Assembly: GCA_963734125.1 (NCBI GenBank)
Contig: CAVTGB010000022.1
Location: 1-64,000, forward strand
Source of the DNA: DATARH01 sp963734125
Lineage (GTDB): Bacteria; Pseudomonadota; Alphaproteobacteria; ATCC43930; CGMCC-115725
Direction: 5' to 3'
DNA length: 64,000 bases
Program-made: the position numbers and the translations under genes
Shown: positions 19,658 through 28,145 of the stretch, piece by piece
Layout of the letters: each line of letters starts with the position of its first letter
Numbering within the stretch: the first letter of the stretch is position 1
The notes under the pieces: model-generated
Databases searched by the model: none
What the model was told of the DNA's origin: nothing
What the model saw: only the letters and a program-made list of their open reading frames with translations

Positions 19658-20826
19658 TTATAGGGCCGCGGCGGGCGCGAGGTCCATTTCGGGCCGGCGC
19701 AGCCGGTGCCGCAAGACGATCGCAGCGGTGAGGAGCAATAATCCGGCGGCCTGGTGGGCGGCGGCGAGCGGGATCGGCACGACGAGGAGCAAGGTCGCGA
19801 CGCCAAGGGAGAATTGCAGGAGCGCGGCGGCGAGGAGCGCATGGAGCGCGAGGCGGGCCGGACGTGGCAGCGCGGCGCGCCGTCCGGCCAGCCACAATAG
19901 AAGGACCGCGGCAACGGTCGTCTCGGCCAGCAGGCGATGGTCGAACTGCACGGCCGGTATGGTCTCGAACCAGTTGCGGATGAACGGCTGGAGCTGGGCG
20001 TAGCCGGCGGGGACAAAACTCCCGTCCATCAGCGGAAAGGTGTTGTAGACAAGCCCGGCATGGAGCCCGGCGACAAAGCCGCCGGCCAGCATCGTCAGCC
20101 CGATGAGCGCGATCAGCGCCTCGGCGGCGTGCCGCCAGCGACCCGGTGCACCCTCACCGTCCGATGCCCGCGATGCGGGCGAGCGGCTTTGCAGGAGCTC
20201 CAGCGCGACCCACAGCGTTGCGGCATAGATGAGGAGGGCGAGGGCGAGATGGGCGACGAGCCGGTACTGGCTGACCTCGACGCGTGCGGCGAGGCCGCTT
20301 GTCACCATGTACCAGCCGAGCGCGCCCTGCAGAAAGCCGAGCGCGAGGATGCCGGCAAGGGGTGCGATCAGCGGGCGCGGCAGACGCCGGCGCAGCGCGA
20401 AATAAAGAAACGGCAAGCCGTAGGCAACACCGATCAACCGGCCCCACAGGCGATGGACGTATTCCCAGAGGTAAATGGTCTTGAAGTCGTCGAGGCTCAT
20501 CCCCCAATTCAAGAGCCGGTATTGCGGGATGTGCTGGTATTTGGCGAATTCGACGGCCCAGGCGGCGGGCGACATGGGCGGCAGGATGCCGGCGACCGGT
20601 TGCCATTCGGTGATCGAGAGGCCGGAGAGGGTGAGCCTCGTTATCCCGCCGATCACGACCATGACGAAGATCATAGCGGCGCAGAAGAGGAGCCACAGGG
20701 CGATCGGCCGCAGACTGCCGGGCGCGGCCGCGGCGGCGGAGGGAGGGGCGTCTGTGATCACCGTCGGCAGGGACACGCCGGTCCTCAGAGGGAGAGCGTC
20801 TGCCCGAGCAGATGACGCTTCGCCCA
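19658..20826 (-). CDS. ctaA: Heme A synthase (COX15/CtaA family)
   Basis: Integral membrane enzyme oxidising heme O to heme A for cytochrome c oxidase. About eight hydrophobic helices; conserved heme-ligand segments are visible: GGITRLTLSGLSITEWQPV, WEYVHRLWGRLIG, the central FVAGLHAGLVYNTFPLMDG, QFDHRLLAE and AAHQAAGLLLLT. The length of about 389 residues fits the family's proteobacterial type 2 form. ATG 20826 (MGEASSARAD) is chosen, although the frame is open to 20902. Divergent from the HIT gene. Confidence 0.93.
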
Positions 20827-20923
20827 TGGGATGACAAGACCGCGATTGTCGCGGGAGGGAGCTGTGGCGGAGCTGATGGCGCGGCGCTAAAAGACCCCGC
20901 AAGGTCTACCGGAGTGAGCCGCC

Positions 20924-21343
20924 ATGGAAGCAGACGCCGCGTGCATCTTCTGCAGGATCGTCAAGGGTGAGGTGCCGTGCTTCAGGCTGTTCGAGGATGA
21001 CGACACGCTCGCCTTCATGGACATCAACCCGGTCCATGACGGGCATTGTCTCGTCATCCCCAAGGCGCATTACCCGAACGTGTTCGAGATTGCGCCCGAG
21101 GCGATGGCGGCGGCGTCGCACACCGCGATGCGGCTGGCGCGGGTGGTCAACGAAGTGTTGAAGCCCGACGGGCTCAACCTCATCCAGTCTAACGGGAAGG
21201 GGGCGGCGCAGTCGGTCCCCCACTTCCACCTGCACGTGCTGCCGCGCCGGCTCGGTGACGGGCTCCTCGTAAACTGGGAGCTGAAGCCCGGCGACATGGC
21301 GCATATCGCCGAAATAGCGGAGCGCATCCGCGCCCTCCTCTAG
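20924..21343 (+). CDS. HIT family nucleotide hydrolase
   Basis: 139-residue Hint-like purine nucleoside phosphoramidase or AMP-lyase-like protein. The N-terminal CIFCRIVKGEVPCFRLFEDD matches bacterial HIT proteins, including paired Cys residues that often hold zinc. The catalytic triad is SVPHFHLHVLPRR (His-x-His-x-His) near residue 105. GGAG lies ahead of the ATG at 20924. Short intergenic spaces on both sides; convergent with recJ, whose end is 5 bases away. Confidence 0.93.
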   Translation: MEADAACIFCRIVKGEVPCFRLFEDDDTLAFMDINPVHDGHCLVIPKAHYPNVFEIAPEAMAAASHTAMRLARVVNEVLKPDGLNLIQSNGKGAAQSVPHFHLHVLPRRLGDGLLVNWELKPGDMAHIAEIAERIRALL

Positions 21344-21348
21344 CGGCC

Positions 21349-23160
21349 TCAGCCTTCGACCGGGGCGGCGTCGTCGATCACCAGCTGGACGGCGTCGCCG
21401 CCGCGGTAGTCATCGCGCCGCAGATGGCCAGCGACATGGACCCTGCGGCCGCGCGCGGCGGCGAGAAAGGCGCCGAGCGGGGTTTCAGCGACGCGAAAGG
21501 CGATAGCCTGCAAGCGCGCCGGCCCGCCCTCGCCGAACCCGGCCGGGTCGGCGAGGGTGCAGCGCAGATGCCCGCCATTTCCCGCGGGGCCGACCGGCTC
21601 GACATGGGCGAGGAGGAGCCCGGGAAAGGCAAAGCGAGGCTCGGGGTTGGCGGCGCCGAACGGGGCCAGCGCATCGAGGTGGCCGATGAGACCGGCCACC
21701 GCCCCGGCCGCCGAGAGCGCGCCGTCGATCGCCAATTCGGGCCGCACGCGCTCGCCGCCCCACCCATCACCGAGACGTTCGGCGAGGAAGTCGCGCAGCG
21801 CGTCGAGATGGTCCTCGGCGACCGTGAAGCCCGCAGCCATCGCGTGCCCGCCGCCATTGATGAGGAGCCCCGCCTGGCGTGCCGCGATGACGGCCGGGCC
21901 GAGCGCGACGCCCGGCACCGAGCGGCCGGAGCCGCGACCGATACCCTCAGCAAGCGCGACGACGCAGGCCGGACGCTCATAGCGCTCCTTGAGGCGGGCG
22001 GCGACGATGCCGATGACCCCCGGGTGCCAGCCCTCGGCGGCGGCGAACACCAGCGCCGGCGACTGCGGCCCGGCTTCGACCGCCTCGATCGCCGCCTCGA
22101 GGGTTTGCGCCTCGATCTCGCGGCGCTCGCGGTTGTAGCCGTCGAGCCGGGTGGCGAGCGCTGCGGCGAGCGTGGGATCGTCGGTGGCGAGGAGCCGCGC
22201 GCCGAGATCGGCGGCGCCGACCCGTCCGCCGGCATTGACCCGCGGCCCCAAGACAAAGCCGAGATGGTAGGCGTCGAGGGGCGAAGTCACGCGGCCGACC
22301 GCGGCCAGCGCCCGCAGCCCCGGGTTCGCGCCGTTGCGCGCCACCTTGACCCCTTGCGCGACGAGAGCCCGGTTGATCCCGGTCAGCGGCACGACATCGC
22401 ACACCGTGCCGAGCGCAACGAGGTCGAGCCATCGGAGGAGGTCGGGCTCGACCCGCGCGGCGTACCAGCCGCTGGCGCGCAAGGCCCGGTTGAGCGCGAC
22501 GACGAGGAGAAAGGCGACGCCGACCGCGGCAAGCGCGCCGTGCGGGCTCGTCTCGTCGAGCCGGTTGGGGTTGATGACGGCGAGGGCGCGCGGCAACAGG
22601 GGTTCGCTGACGTGGTGATCGACGACGATCACATCGAGCCCGGCATTGGCCGCTGCGGCCAGCGCATCGTGCGCGGTCGCGCCGCAATCCACCGTCACGA
22701 CGACCCCCGCCCCCTCGGCCTTGAGGCGCAAGAGGGCCGGGGTGTTCGGGCCATAACCCTCGCGCAGCCGATCCGGGACATAGACCGTAGCGTCACCCCC
22801 GACGCTTGCGAAAAACCGCAGCAGCAAGGCCGCCGAGGTCGCACCGTCGACATCGTAATCGCCGAAGACGACGATCTTCTCGCGCTCGCGGACCGCGCGC
22901 GCCAGCCGCTCGACGGCCGGCGCCATGTCACGCAAATGCGCCGGATCGGGGAGACAATCGCGCAGGCGCGGGGCGAGAAAGCCGGCCGCCGCGTCGAGCC
23001 CGATGCCGCGCTGCGCCAAGAGCCGGGCGACAATCTCGGGGAGCGCGAGGCGCGCGGCGATCTCTGCAGCCTCGCCCTGATCGGCGCCGCGCACCCGCCA
23101 GCGCCGGCCACCAACCGACCGCTCGACCCCGAGGAAGGCGGAGGTTTCCAGAGTGTCCAC
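21349..23160 (-). CDS. recJ: Single-stranded-DNA-specific exonuclease RecJ
   Basis: 5'-3' ssDNA exonuclease of recombination and mismatch repair. DHH-family motifs are intact: VFGDYDVDGATSAALLLRF (motif I), VTVDCGATAHDAL, VVDHHVSE (the DHH), and the C-terminal DHHA1 glycine motif NGGGHAMAAGFTV. 603 residues from a GTG at 23160 (VDTLETSAFLGVERS); the reading frame remains open upstream into repeat DNA that is not likely to be coding. It follows pfkB, glpX and hom on the same strand. Confidence 0.93.
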   Translation of the reverse strand: MDTLETSAFLGVERSVGGRRWRVRGADQGEAAEIAARLALPEIVARLLAQRGIGLDAAAGFLAPRLRDCLPDPAHLRDMAPAVERLARAVREREKIVVFGDYDVDGATSAALLLRFFASVGGDATVYVPDRLREGYGPNTPALLRLKAEGAGVVVTVDCGATAHDALAAAANAGLDVIVVDHHVSEPLLPRALAVINPNRLDETSPHGALAAVGVAFLLVVALNRALRASGWYAARVEPDLLRWLDLVALGTVCDVVPLTGINRALVAQGVKVARNGANPGLRALAAVGRVTSPLDAYHLGFVLGPRVNAGGRVGAADLGARLLATDDPTLAAALATRLDGYNRERREIEAQTLEAAIEAVEAGPQSPALVFAAAEGWHPGVIGIVAARLKERYERPACVVALAEGIGRGSGRSVPGVALGPAVIAARQAGLLINGGGHAMAAGFTVAEDHLDALRDFLAERLGDGWGGERVRPELAIDGALSAAGAVAGLIGHLDALAPFGAANPEPRFAFPGLLLAHVEPVGPAGNGGHLRCTLADPAGFGEGGPARLQAIAFRVAETPLGAFLAAARGRRVHVAGHLRRDDYRGGDAVQLVIDDAAPVEG

Positions 23161-23327
23161 GGCGGCATCCTCACCCCCGGCCGAGCGAGGGTCCAGGGCA
23201 ATCCTCAGAACCGTTCCTGTGCTGGATTCCGATCTCCGCCGGGATGACAACGGTGCAAGGGAGCCCAAGAATCGGGCCGGCTCCGTCGTTCCCGGGAAAG
23301 CAGGAACCCAGAGCGTTCACCGCTCGA
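23161..23327. repeat. REP-like intergenic repeat block upstream of recJ
   Basis: Between recJ and pfkB. It contains fragments reminiscent of dispersed intergenic repeats: GATCTCCGCCGGGATGAC around 23232 and a weak hairpin GTTCCCGGGAAAGCAGGAAC around 23288. No start codon, RBS or recognisable protein. It directly abuts the perfect palindrome at 23328-23369. Interpretation as REP/BIME-type repeats is by resemblance only. Confidence 0.5.
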
Positions 23328-23369
23328 ATTAAATCGTCATTCCCGCGCAAGCGGGAATGACGATTTAAT
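23328..23369. repeat. Perfect 19-bp inverted repeat with 4-base loop, overlapping the pfkB stop
   Basis: The left arm at 23328-23346 and right arm at 23351-23369 are exact reverse complements around GCAA. The core is ATTCCCGC-GCAA-GCGGGAAT, and the arms extend into the AT-rich ends. The TAA stop of pfkB lies inside the right arm. It could fold as a very stable hairpin at the 3' end of the pfkB message and so protect or terminate it, but no clean U-tract follows. The GTCATTCCCGC-type core is typical of mobile REP-like elements. Confidence 0.85.
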
Positions 23370-24312
23370 GCTGGTACAGGCGTTCGACGTCGGCGCGCCG
23401 GCACAGCTCGGTGCCGGTTCCCAACAGTGCCGCCGCCCCCGCCGCCATGCCGAAGCGGACGGCTTCATGCAACGGCAGTCCGCGGCAAAGACCGAGGACG
23501 ATGCCTGCCAGCATGCTGTCGCCGGCGCCGACCGTGCTTCGCGTCTCGACCGGGATCGCGGTGAAGCGCTCGCTCTTGTCGGCCGTGGCCAGCAATGCGC
23601 CTTCCGGGCCAAGCGAGAGGACAACGATCTCACAGCGGCCTTGGTCGACGATTTGCCGTGCTGCCCGCTCCTGATCGCCCTCGGACCGGATTTCCCGCCC
23701 GCTCAAATCCCCGAGCTCGCGCAGGCTCGGCTTCAACATATAGATGCCGCCGCCGGAATTCTTGAGCGCCGGGCCCGAGGTATCGAGGACGAGGCGCTTG
23801 CCGCATCGCTTTGAGAGCCCGGCCACTCGCGCATAGAAATCGTCGGAAACGCCGAGCGGCAGACTGCCGCTCGCGACGATGTAGGAAGCTGTCGGCGCCA
23901 GGTGCGAAAGCGCATCGAGACAGCGCTCCTGGTCGCGCTCGGGAAGCTCGGGTCCCGGGAGGATGAACCGGTATTGGTTGCCGCTCTGGCGCTCTTCGAC
24001 GGCGAGGCTTTCGCGGGTGAACCCGGCGATCTCGATGGGGTGTTGAGTGACCCCCTCCTCGTCCAGCAAATGCCGGATCATCTCGCCCGCCGGCCCGCCG
24101 ACGGGGAAGATCGCGACCGCGTCGCCACCCAGCGCATGAACCGCCCGCGCCACATTGATCCCGCCCCCTCCCGGATCATAGCGCGGCGCTGCACAGCGGA
24201 GCTTATGGGCCGGCGCTATCCGATCCGTCGAGGTGGCCACGTCGAGCGCGGGGTTCATGGTCAGCGTGACGATAGAACCGCATCCCGCGTCGGCGCTCAT
24301 CGGAGGATCCAT
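23365..24312 (-). CDS. pfkB: 6-phosphofructokinase II (PfkB, ribokinase family)
   Basis: ATP-dependent kinase of the PfkB type, converting fructose-6-phosphate to fructose-1,6-bisphosphate. 315 residues. TLTMNPALDVATSTDRIAP and LRCAAPRYDPGGGGINVARA (PfkB signature 1) match E. coli PfkB closely. The second signature STVGAGDSMLAGIV holds the catalytic Asp, and RFGMAAGAAALLGTGTELC closes the protein as in PfkB. It could instead act on fructose-1-phosphate or tagatose-6-phosphate, but the LRC-AP and GTxLC details favour PfkB. It sits next to glpX, whose enzyme does the reverse reaction. Confidence 0.88.
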   Translation of the reverse strand: MDPPMSADAGCGSIVTLTMNPALDVATSTDRIAPAHKLRCAAPRYDPGGGGINVARAVHALGGDAVAIFPVGGPAGEMIRHLLDEEGVTQHPIEIAGFTRESLAVEERQSGNQYRFILPGPELPERDQERCLDALSHLAPTASYIVASGSLPLGVSDDFYARVAGLSKRCGKRLVLDTSGPALKNSGGGIYMLKPSLRELGDLSGREIRSEGDQERAARQIVDQGRCEIVVLSLGPEGALLATADKSERFTAIPVETRSTVGAGDSMLAGIVLGLCRGLPLHEAVRFGMAAGAAALLGTGTELCRRADVERLYQH

Positions 24313-24405
24313 TGCAGCAGCGCCTCGCTCGCGGGCTTTTACTACCGGGTGCGGGAAAATTCCGACCCGCGCGGATGAGCCGATGGTCCCGTCGAGCGCG
24401 GCGGC

Positions 24406-25401
24406 TCAGCGGCCGAGCGCGGCGAAGGCCGGCTTTCGGGTGAAGTCGTGCGTCGCTTCGACATAACGCACCGTGCCGGTCTTCGAGCGCATCACCACCG
24501 AATGGGTGAAAGCGCCGCCGGGGACCCGGCGCACGCCCTTCAGCATCGTGCCATTGGTGACGCCGGTGGCAGCGAACATCACATCACCCTGCGCCAGGTC
24601 GAGAAGACCATATTTGCGGTTGAGATCGGTGATGCCGAGACGGGCCGCGCGGCCGCGCTCGTCGTCGTTGCGGAACAACAGCCTCCCCTGCATCTGCCCG
24701 CCGATGCAGCGCAGCGCCGCGGCGGCCAAGACGCCCTCGGGCGCGCCGCCCGAACCCATATAGATGTCGATCCCGGTCTCGGGGTCGGAAGTGGCCATGA
24801 CGCCGCTGACGTCGCCATCGCCGATCAGCATGATCCGGGCGCCAGCCTCGCGCACCTTGGTAATCAGCTCGGCGTGACGCGGCCGGTCGAGGATGCAGAC
24901 GACAAGGTCGGCGATGTCCGCCTTCTTGGCGCGCGCCAGGTTCTTCAGGTTGGTCCCCGGCGTCTCGTCGAGGTCGACGATGTCACCCGGCAGGCTGCCA
25001 CCGACCGCGATCTTGTCCATGTAGACGTCGGGCGCATTCAAAAATCCGCCGTGATCGGCCATCGCCAATACCGCGAGCGCGTTGGCCCCGCCCTTGGCGG
25101 TGATCGTCGTGCCCTCCAGGGGATCGAGGGCGATGTCGATCTTGGGACCGTGTCCGGTGCCGACCTTTTCGCCGATATAGAGCATCGGCGCCTCGTCGCG
25201 CTCGCCTTCGCCGATCACCACGGTACCCTCGATCGTCAGGCTGTTCAGGGCCTGGCGCATCGCGTCGACCGCGGCCTGGTCGGCGGCCTTCTCGTCGCCG
25301 CGCCCCATCAGCCGGGAGGCGGACAGCGCCGCCGCTTCGGTCACGCGCACCGCTTCGAGCGCGAGATTGCGATCCATCTTGGAGTTCGATGTTTCGGCCA
25401 C
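24406..25401 (-). CDS. glpX: Class II fructose-1,6-bisphosphatase GlpX
   Basis: Mn/Mg-dependent phosphatase for gluconeogenesis, and for the Calvin cycle where present. 331 residues. Family motifs: VVIGEGERDEAPMLYIGE, IALDPLEGTTITAKGG (metal-binding DPLEGT), MGSGGAPEGVLAAAAL, and GDVMFAATGVTNG near the C-terminus. GTG start at 25401 after GAGGGAGG. Lies between hom and pfkB on the minus strand. In alphaproteobacteria glpX commonly follows hom and precedes recJ. Confidence 0.95.
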   Translation of the reverse strand: MAETSNSKMDRNLALEAVRVTEAAALSASRLMGRGDEKAADQAAVDAMRQALNSLTIEGTVVIGEGERDEAPMLYIGEKVGTGHGPKIDIALDPLEGTTITAKGGANALAVLAMADHGGFLNAPDVYMDKIAVGGSLPGDIVDLDETPGTNLKNLARAKKADIADLVVCILDRPRHAELITKVREAGARIMLIGDGDVSGVMATSDPETGIDIYMGSGGAPEGVLAAAALRCIGGQMQGRLLFRNDDERGRAARLGITDLNRKYGLLDLAQGDVMFAATGVTNGTMLKGVRRVPGGAFTHSVVMRSKTGTVRYVEATHDFTRKPAFAALGR

Positions 25402-25572
25402 GCTGTCCTCCCTCGCTGGCGACGTCGGTTTTCATTCCGCGCAGTTAAACCCACGCAGGCACGCAGGTCACGGAGATATAGGCCACAATGAGACAGTGAG
25501 ACAGCGAGAGCGGTTCGTTGACCCGTTGCCTCGTTCTTGGTCTTCGCGTTCCCCGTGCCTCCGTAGCGACCC

Positions 25573-26865
25573 TCAAAAATCTTCGATGCGGATCATGCGC
25601 GGCGGCTCGCGCACGGTGGCAAGTTTCGCAATCCGGTCGAGCGCGCGGCGCATCGCCGCTTCGAGCGTCACATGCGTCGTCAGCACCACCGGCACGGCTT
25701 CGCCCGGCGCGCGGCCGCGCTGGATCATCGATTCCATCGAGACCTGCTCGTCGCGCAATGCCGCGGCGACGTCGGCGATGACGCCGGGCTGATCGACGAC
25801 CATCAGCCTGATGTAATAGGCGCCCTCGTGGCGCTCCATCGGCGCGCCGGGGAGCGCGGTGAGGGCGGCGGCCGGCACCCCGAACGGCGCGACGTGGCGC
25901 CCGGCGGCGATGTCGATGAGATCGGCGGCGACCGAGGAAGCGGTCGGAAAGGCCCCGGCGCCGCGCCCTTCCAGCACCACCCGACCGACGAAATCACCTT
26001 CGGCGACGACCGCGTTGAACACGCCCTCGACCGCGGCGATCGGCGTTGCGCGCGGCACCATGCAGGGGTGGACGCGCTGTTCGAGGCCGTTTTCGGTCAA
26101 GCGCGCGATGCCGAGGAGCTTGATGCGATAGCCCAGTTCCTCGGCAAAATCGATGTCGAGGCGGGATATGTGGCGGATGCCCTCGGTGTAGACGCCGGCT
26201 AGATCGACCGGGCGGCCAAACCCGACGCTGGCGAGGATCGCCAGCTTGTGCGCGGCGTCGACGCCGTCGATGTCGAAGCTCGGATCGGCTTCGGCGTAGC
26301 CGAGCATTTGCGCTTCGGCCAGCACCTCAGCAAACTCGCGCCCGCTCTCGCGCATCGTCGTCAGGATGTAGTTCGAGGTGCCGTTGAGGATGCCGTAAAC
26401 CCGGGCCAGCCGGTTGCCGGCGAGGCTTTCGCGCAGGGTCTTGATCACCGGAATGCCGCCGGCGACCGCGGCCTCGAAGGCGAGCGCGACCCCGGCCGCC
26501 TCGGCCTTGGCCGCAAGCGCGGTGCCGTGGTGGGCCATCAGCGCCTTGTTGGCGGTGACGACATGCTTCTTGTGGGCGAGCGCGGTTTCGATGATGGCGA
26601 GCGCGATCCCGTCGCTGCCGCCGATCAGCTCGACGACGACGTCGATTTCCGGGTCGGCGGCAAGCGCGACCGGATCGTCGTACCAGCGCACCCTCGACAA
26701 ATCGACGCCGCGATCCTTGTGGCGATCGCGCGCCGATACCGCGGCGACGACAATCGGGCGTCCGGCGCGCACTCTCACCAGCTCGGCCTGGCGCTCTAAC
26801 AGCGTCAGCGTTCCGGCGCCCACCGTGCCGAGCCCGGCGATGGCGATCTTGAGGGCTGGTGTCAC
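25573..26865 (-). CDS. hom: Homoserine dehydrogenase
   Basis: NAD(P)-dependent reduction of aspartate semialdehyde to homoserine, on the way to Thr and Met. 430 residues. N-terminal Rossmann GLGTVGAGTLTLL, catalytic-domain motif GILNGTSNYILTTM and SFDIDGVDAAHKLAILA, and a C-terminal ACT domain (YYIRLMVVDQPGVIADVAAA) that normally gives threonine feedback inhibition. GTG start at 26865. Heads the hom-glpX-pfkB-recJ series; a 170-base gap to glpX leaves room for a separate promoter. Confidence 0.95.
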   Translation of the reverse strand: MTPALKIAIAGLGTVGAGTLTLLERQAELVRVRAGRPIVVAAVSARDRHKDRGVDLSRVRWYDDPVALAADPEIDVVVELIGGSDGIALAIIETALAHKKHVVTANKALMAHHGTALAAKAEAAGVALAFEAAVAGGIPVIKTLRESLAGNRLARVYGILNGTSNYILTTMRESGREFAEVLAEAQMLGYAEADPSFDIDGVDAAHKLAILASVGFGRPVDLAGVYTEGIRHISRLDIDFAEELGYRIKLLGIARLTENGLEQRVHPCMVPRATPIAAVEGVFNAVVAEGDFVGRVVLEGRGAGAFPTASSVAADLIDIAAGRHVAPFGVPAAALTALPGAPMERHEGAYYIRLMVVDQPGVIADVAAALRDEQVSMESMIQRGRAPGEAVPVVLTTHVTLEAAMRRALDRIAKLATVREPPRMIRIEDF

Positions 26866-26918
26866 AGGTCAGCTTTCATGCGGGGTGGGTTTCATGTGGG
26901 GCCGGCTCGGAGCCGCGG

Positions 26919-27997
26919 TCATGGGGTGAATTGGATCTCGACCCGGCCCGCCTCGCGCGCCCGCGCGGCGGGCGCCGCCTCGGTCTGGATCTTGTCGGCG
27001 GGGACGCCGGAACCGATCAGCGCCTTGGCAACCGCTTGCGCGCGGTCGAGCGCGGCGTGGTAGGCGTCGAGCGGGTCGCCGCCGCCGACGGGCGCCGCGG
27101 CATAGGCGAGGACCCGCACGCTGCCGCCCGCTTTCTTGTAGAGCGCCGCGACGCGCGCGATCTGCACCTGGTCGGGGGCGGCCGGTTCGACGGCGTTGCC
27201 GGGGAGTTCGAGGGTCGCGACGACGGTCGGGGTGGGCGCGGGAGCAGGCGGCGGCGCAACTTTGACCGGTGCCGGCGGCGGCGTCATGTCGGGGATTGGC
27301 GGGGCCGGTTGCGGCGCGACGTCGGCGAGCGCGGCCGGCGGCGGCTCGGCCACCGCGACCGCGCGCGGGACCGCCGGCATGACCGGCGGCGGCGGCGGCG
27401 CCGCTTCAGGCTCGGGAAGCGAGGGTATCTGCGGCGTTTGCAGGGTTGATTCGAGCGGCCCGGGCGCGGGCGGCTCGCCCGCCGGGCGGCGGCCCGATTG
27501 GTCCGAATTCAGGGCTGTGTGAGAGGGCGCGGATGCGGCGGGGGAAGGGTTTGATGGTTGGTCGGTCTGCGGCTCGGCTCGGGCTGCCGGAGCGGGGGCG
27601 AAGTTTCCCCCGGCGAGCCTGGCGCTGCGGTCGCCTCGGCGGCCGGGCGCGGCGCCGGAGCTCCCGCCTGCGAGGCGGTCGCCCGGCGATCGGCGATCAG
27701 GCTTTGCGTCAGCTTCTGGCGATCGGCGGCATTCGTCGTCGGCGTTGGCAAGGGCGGGAAGCTGCCGAGGTTCGGATAGGGCTCGGCCTCGCCCTCGGCG
27801 AGATTGTGGGTGAACGGAGCGGTCTGCGGATCGGGATCGTTCTGGCTGATGCCGGCCAGCGAGCGATAAGTCTCGACCGGGCCGCTGCATCCGCCAAGCG
27901 TGCTTAGCAGCAGAAGGCCGGCGACCGCCCCGGTTTGCCGAACACGCTGCCGGTCGGGCCGGCCATCAGGCCAAAACCGGGCTGTGCGCAATGCCAT
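26919..27997 (-). CDS. OmpA-like lipoprotein with Pro/Ala-rich linker (frameshifted)
   Basis: Predicted outer-membrane lipoprotein. From ATG 27997 a signal peptide ends in the lipobox LSTLGGC, giving acylated Cys followed by SGPVETYRSLAGISQ. A long Pro/Ala-rich linker crosses a frame change between about 27510 and 27600. The C-terminal 100 residues (VAALYKKAGGSVRVLAYAA...ALDRAQAVAKALIGSGVPADKI...GRVEIQF) are an OmpA/MotB-type peptidoglycan-binding domain, although the canonical NR-x2-LS-x2-RA spacing is loose. Likely tethers outer membrane to cell wall. Stop 53 bases before hom on the same strand. Confidence 0.75.
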
Positions 27998-28145
27998 ACC
28001 CCAGATCCTGCCCCAGATCCGCCCTAATTCCCGCTGGCCTCGCCGCCCGCCGCTGGAGGCAGCGGCACAATTGGCTCGGTGTGTATTAGATCCGCGCCCG
28101 CGCGTCACTACATTTGATCCGCGCGCGAGGGGTGAGGACAGCGAG

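Noticed and set aside
17701..19731. Long open frame (676 codons) on the plus strand opposite methylmalonyl-CoA mutase
   Set aside because: GC-rich codon bias of the mutase produces an open antisense frame; the sequence is Arg/Asp/Gly-rich with no family features, while the minus strand is a perfect mutase.
21424..23247. 607-codon open frame opposite recJ
   Set aside because: Antisense shadow of a clear RecJ; low-complexity Arg/Gly/Asp composition.
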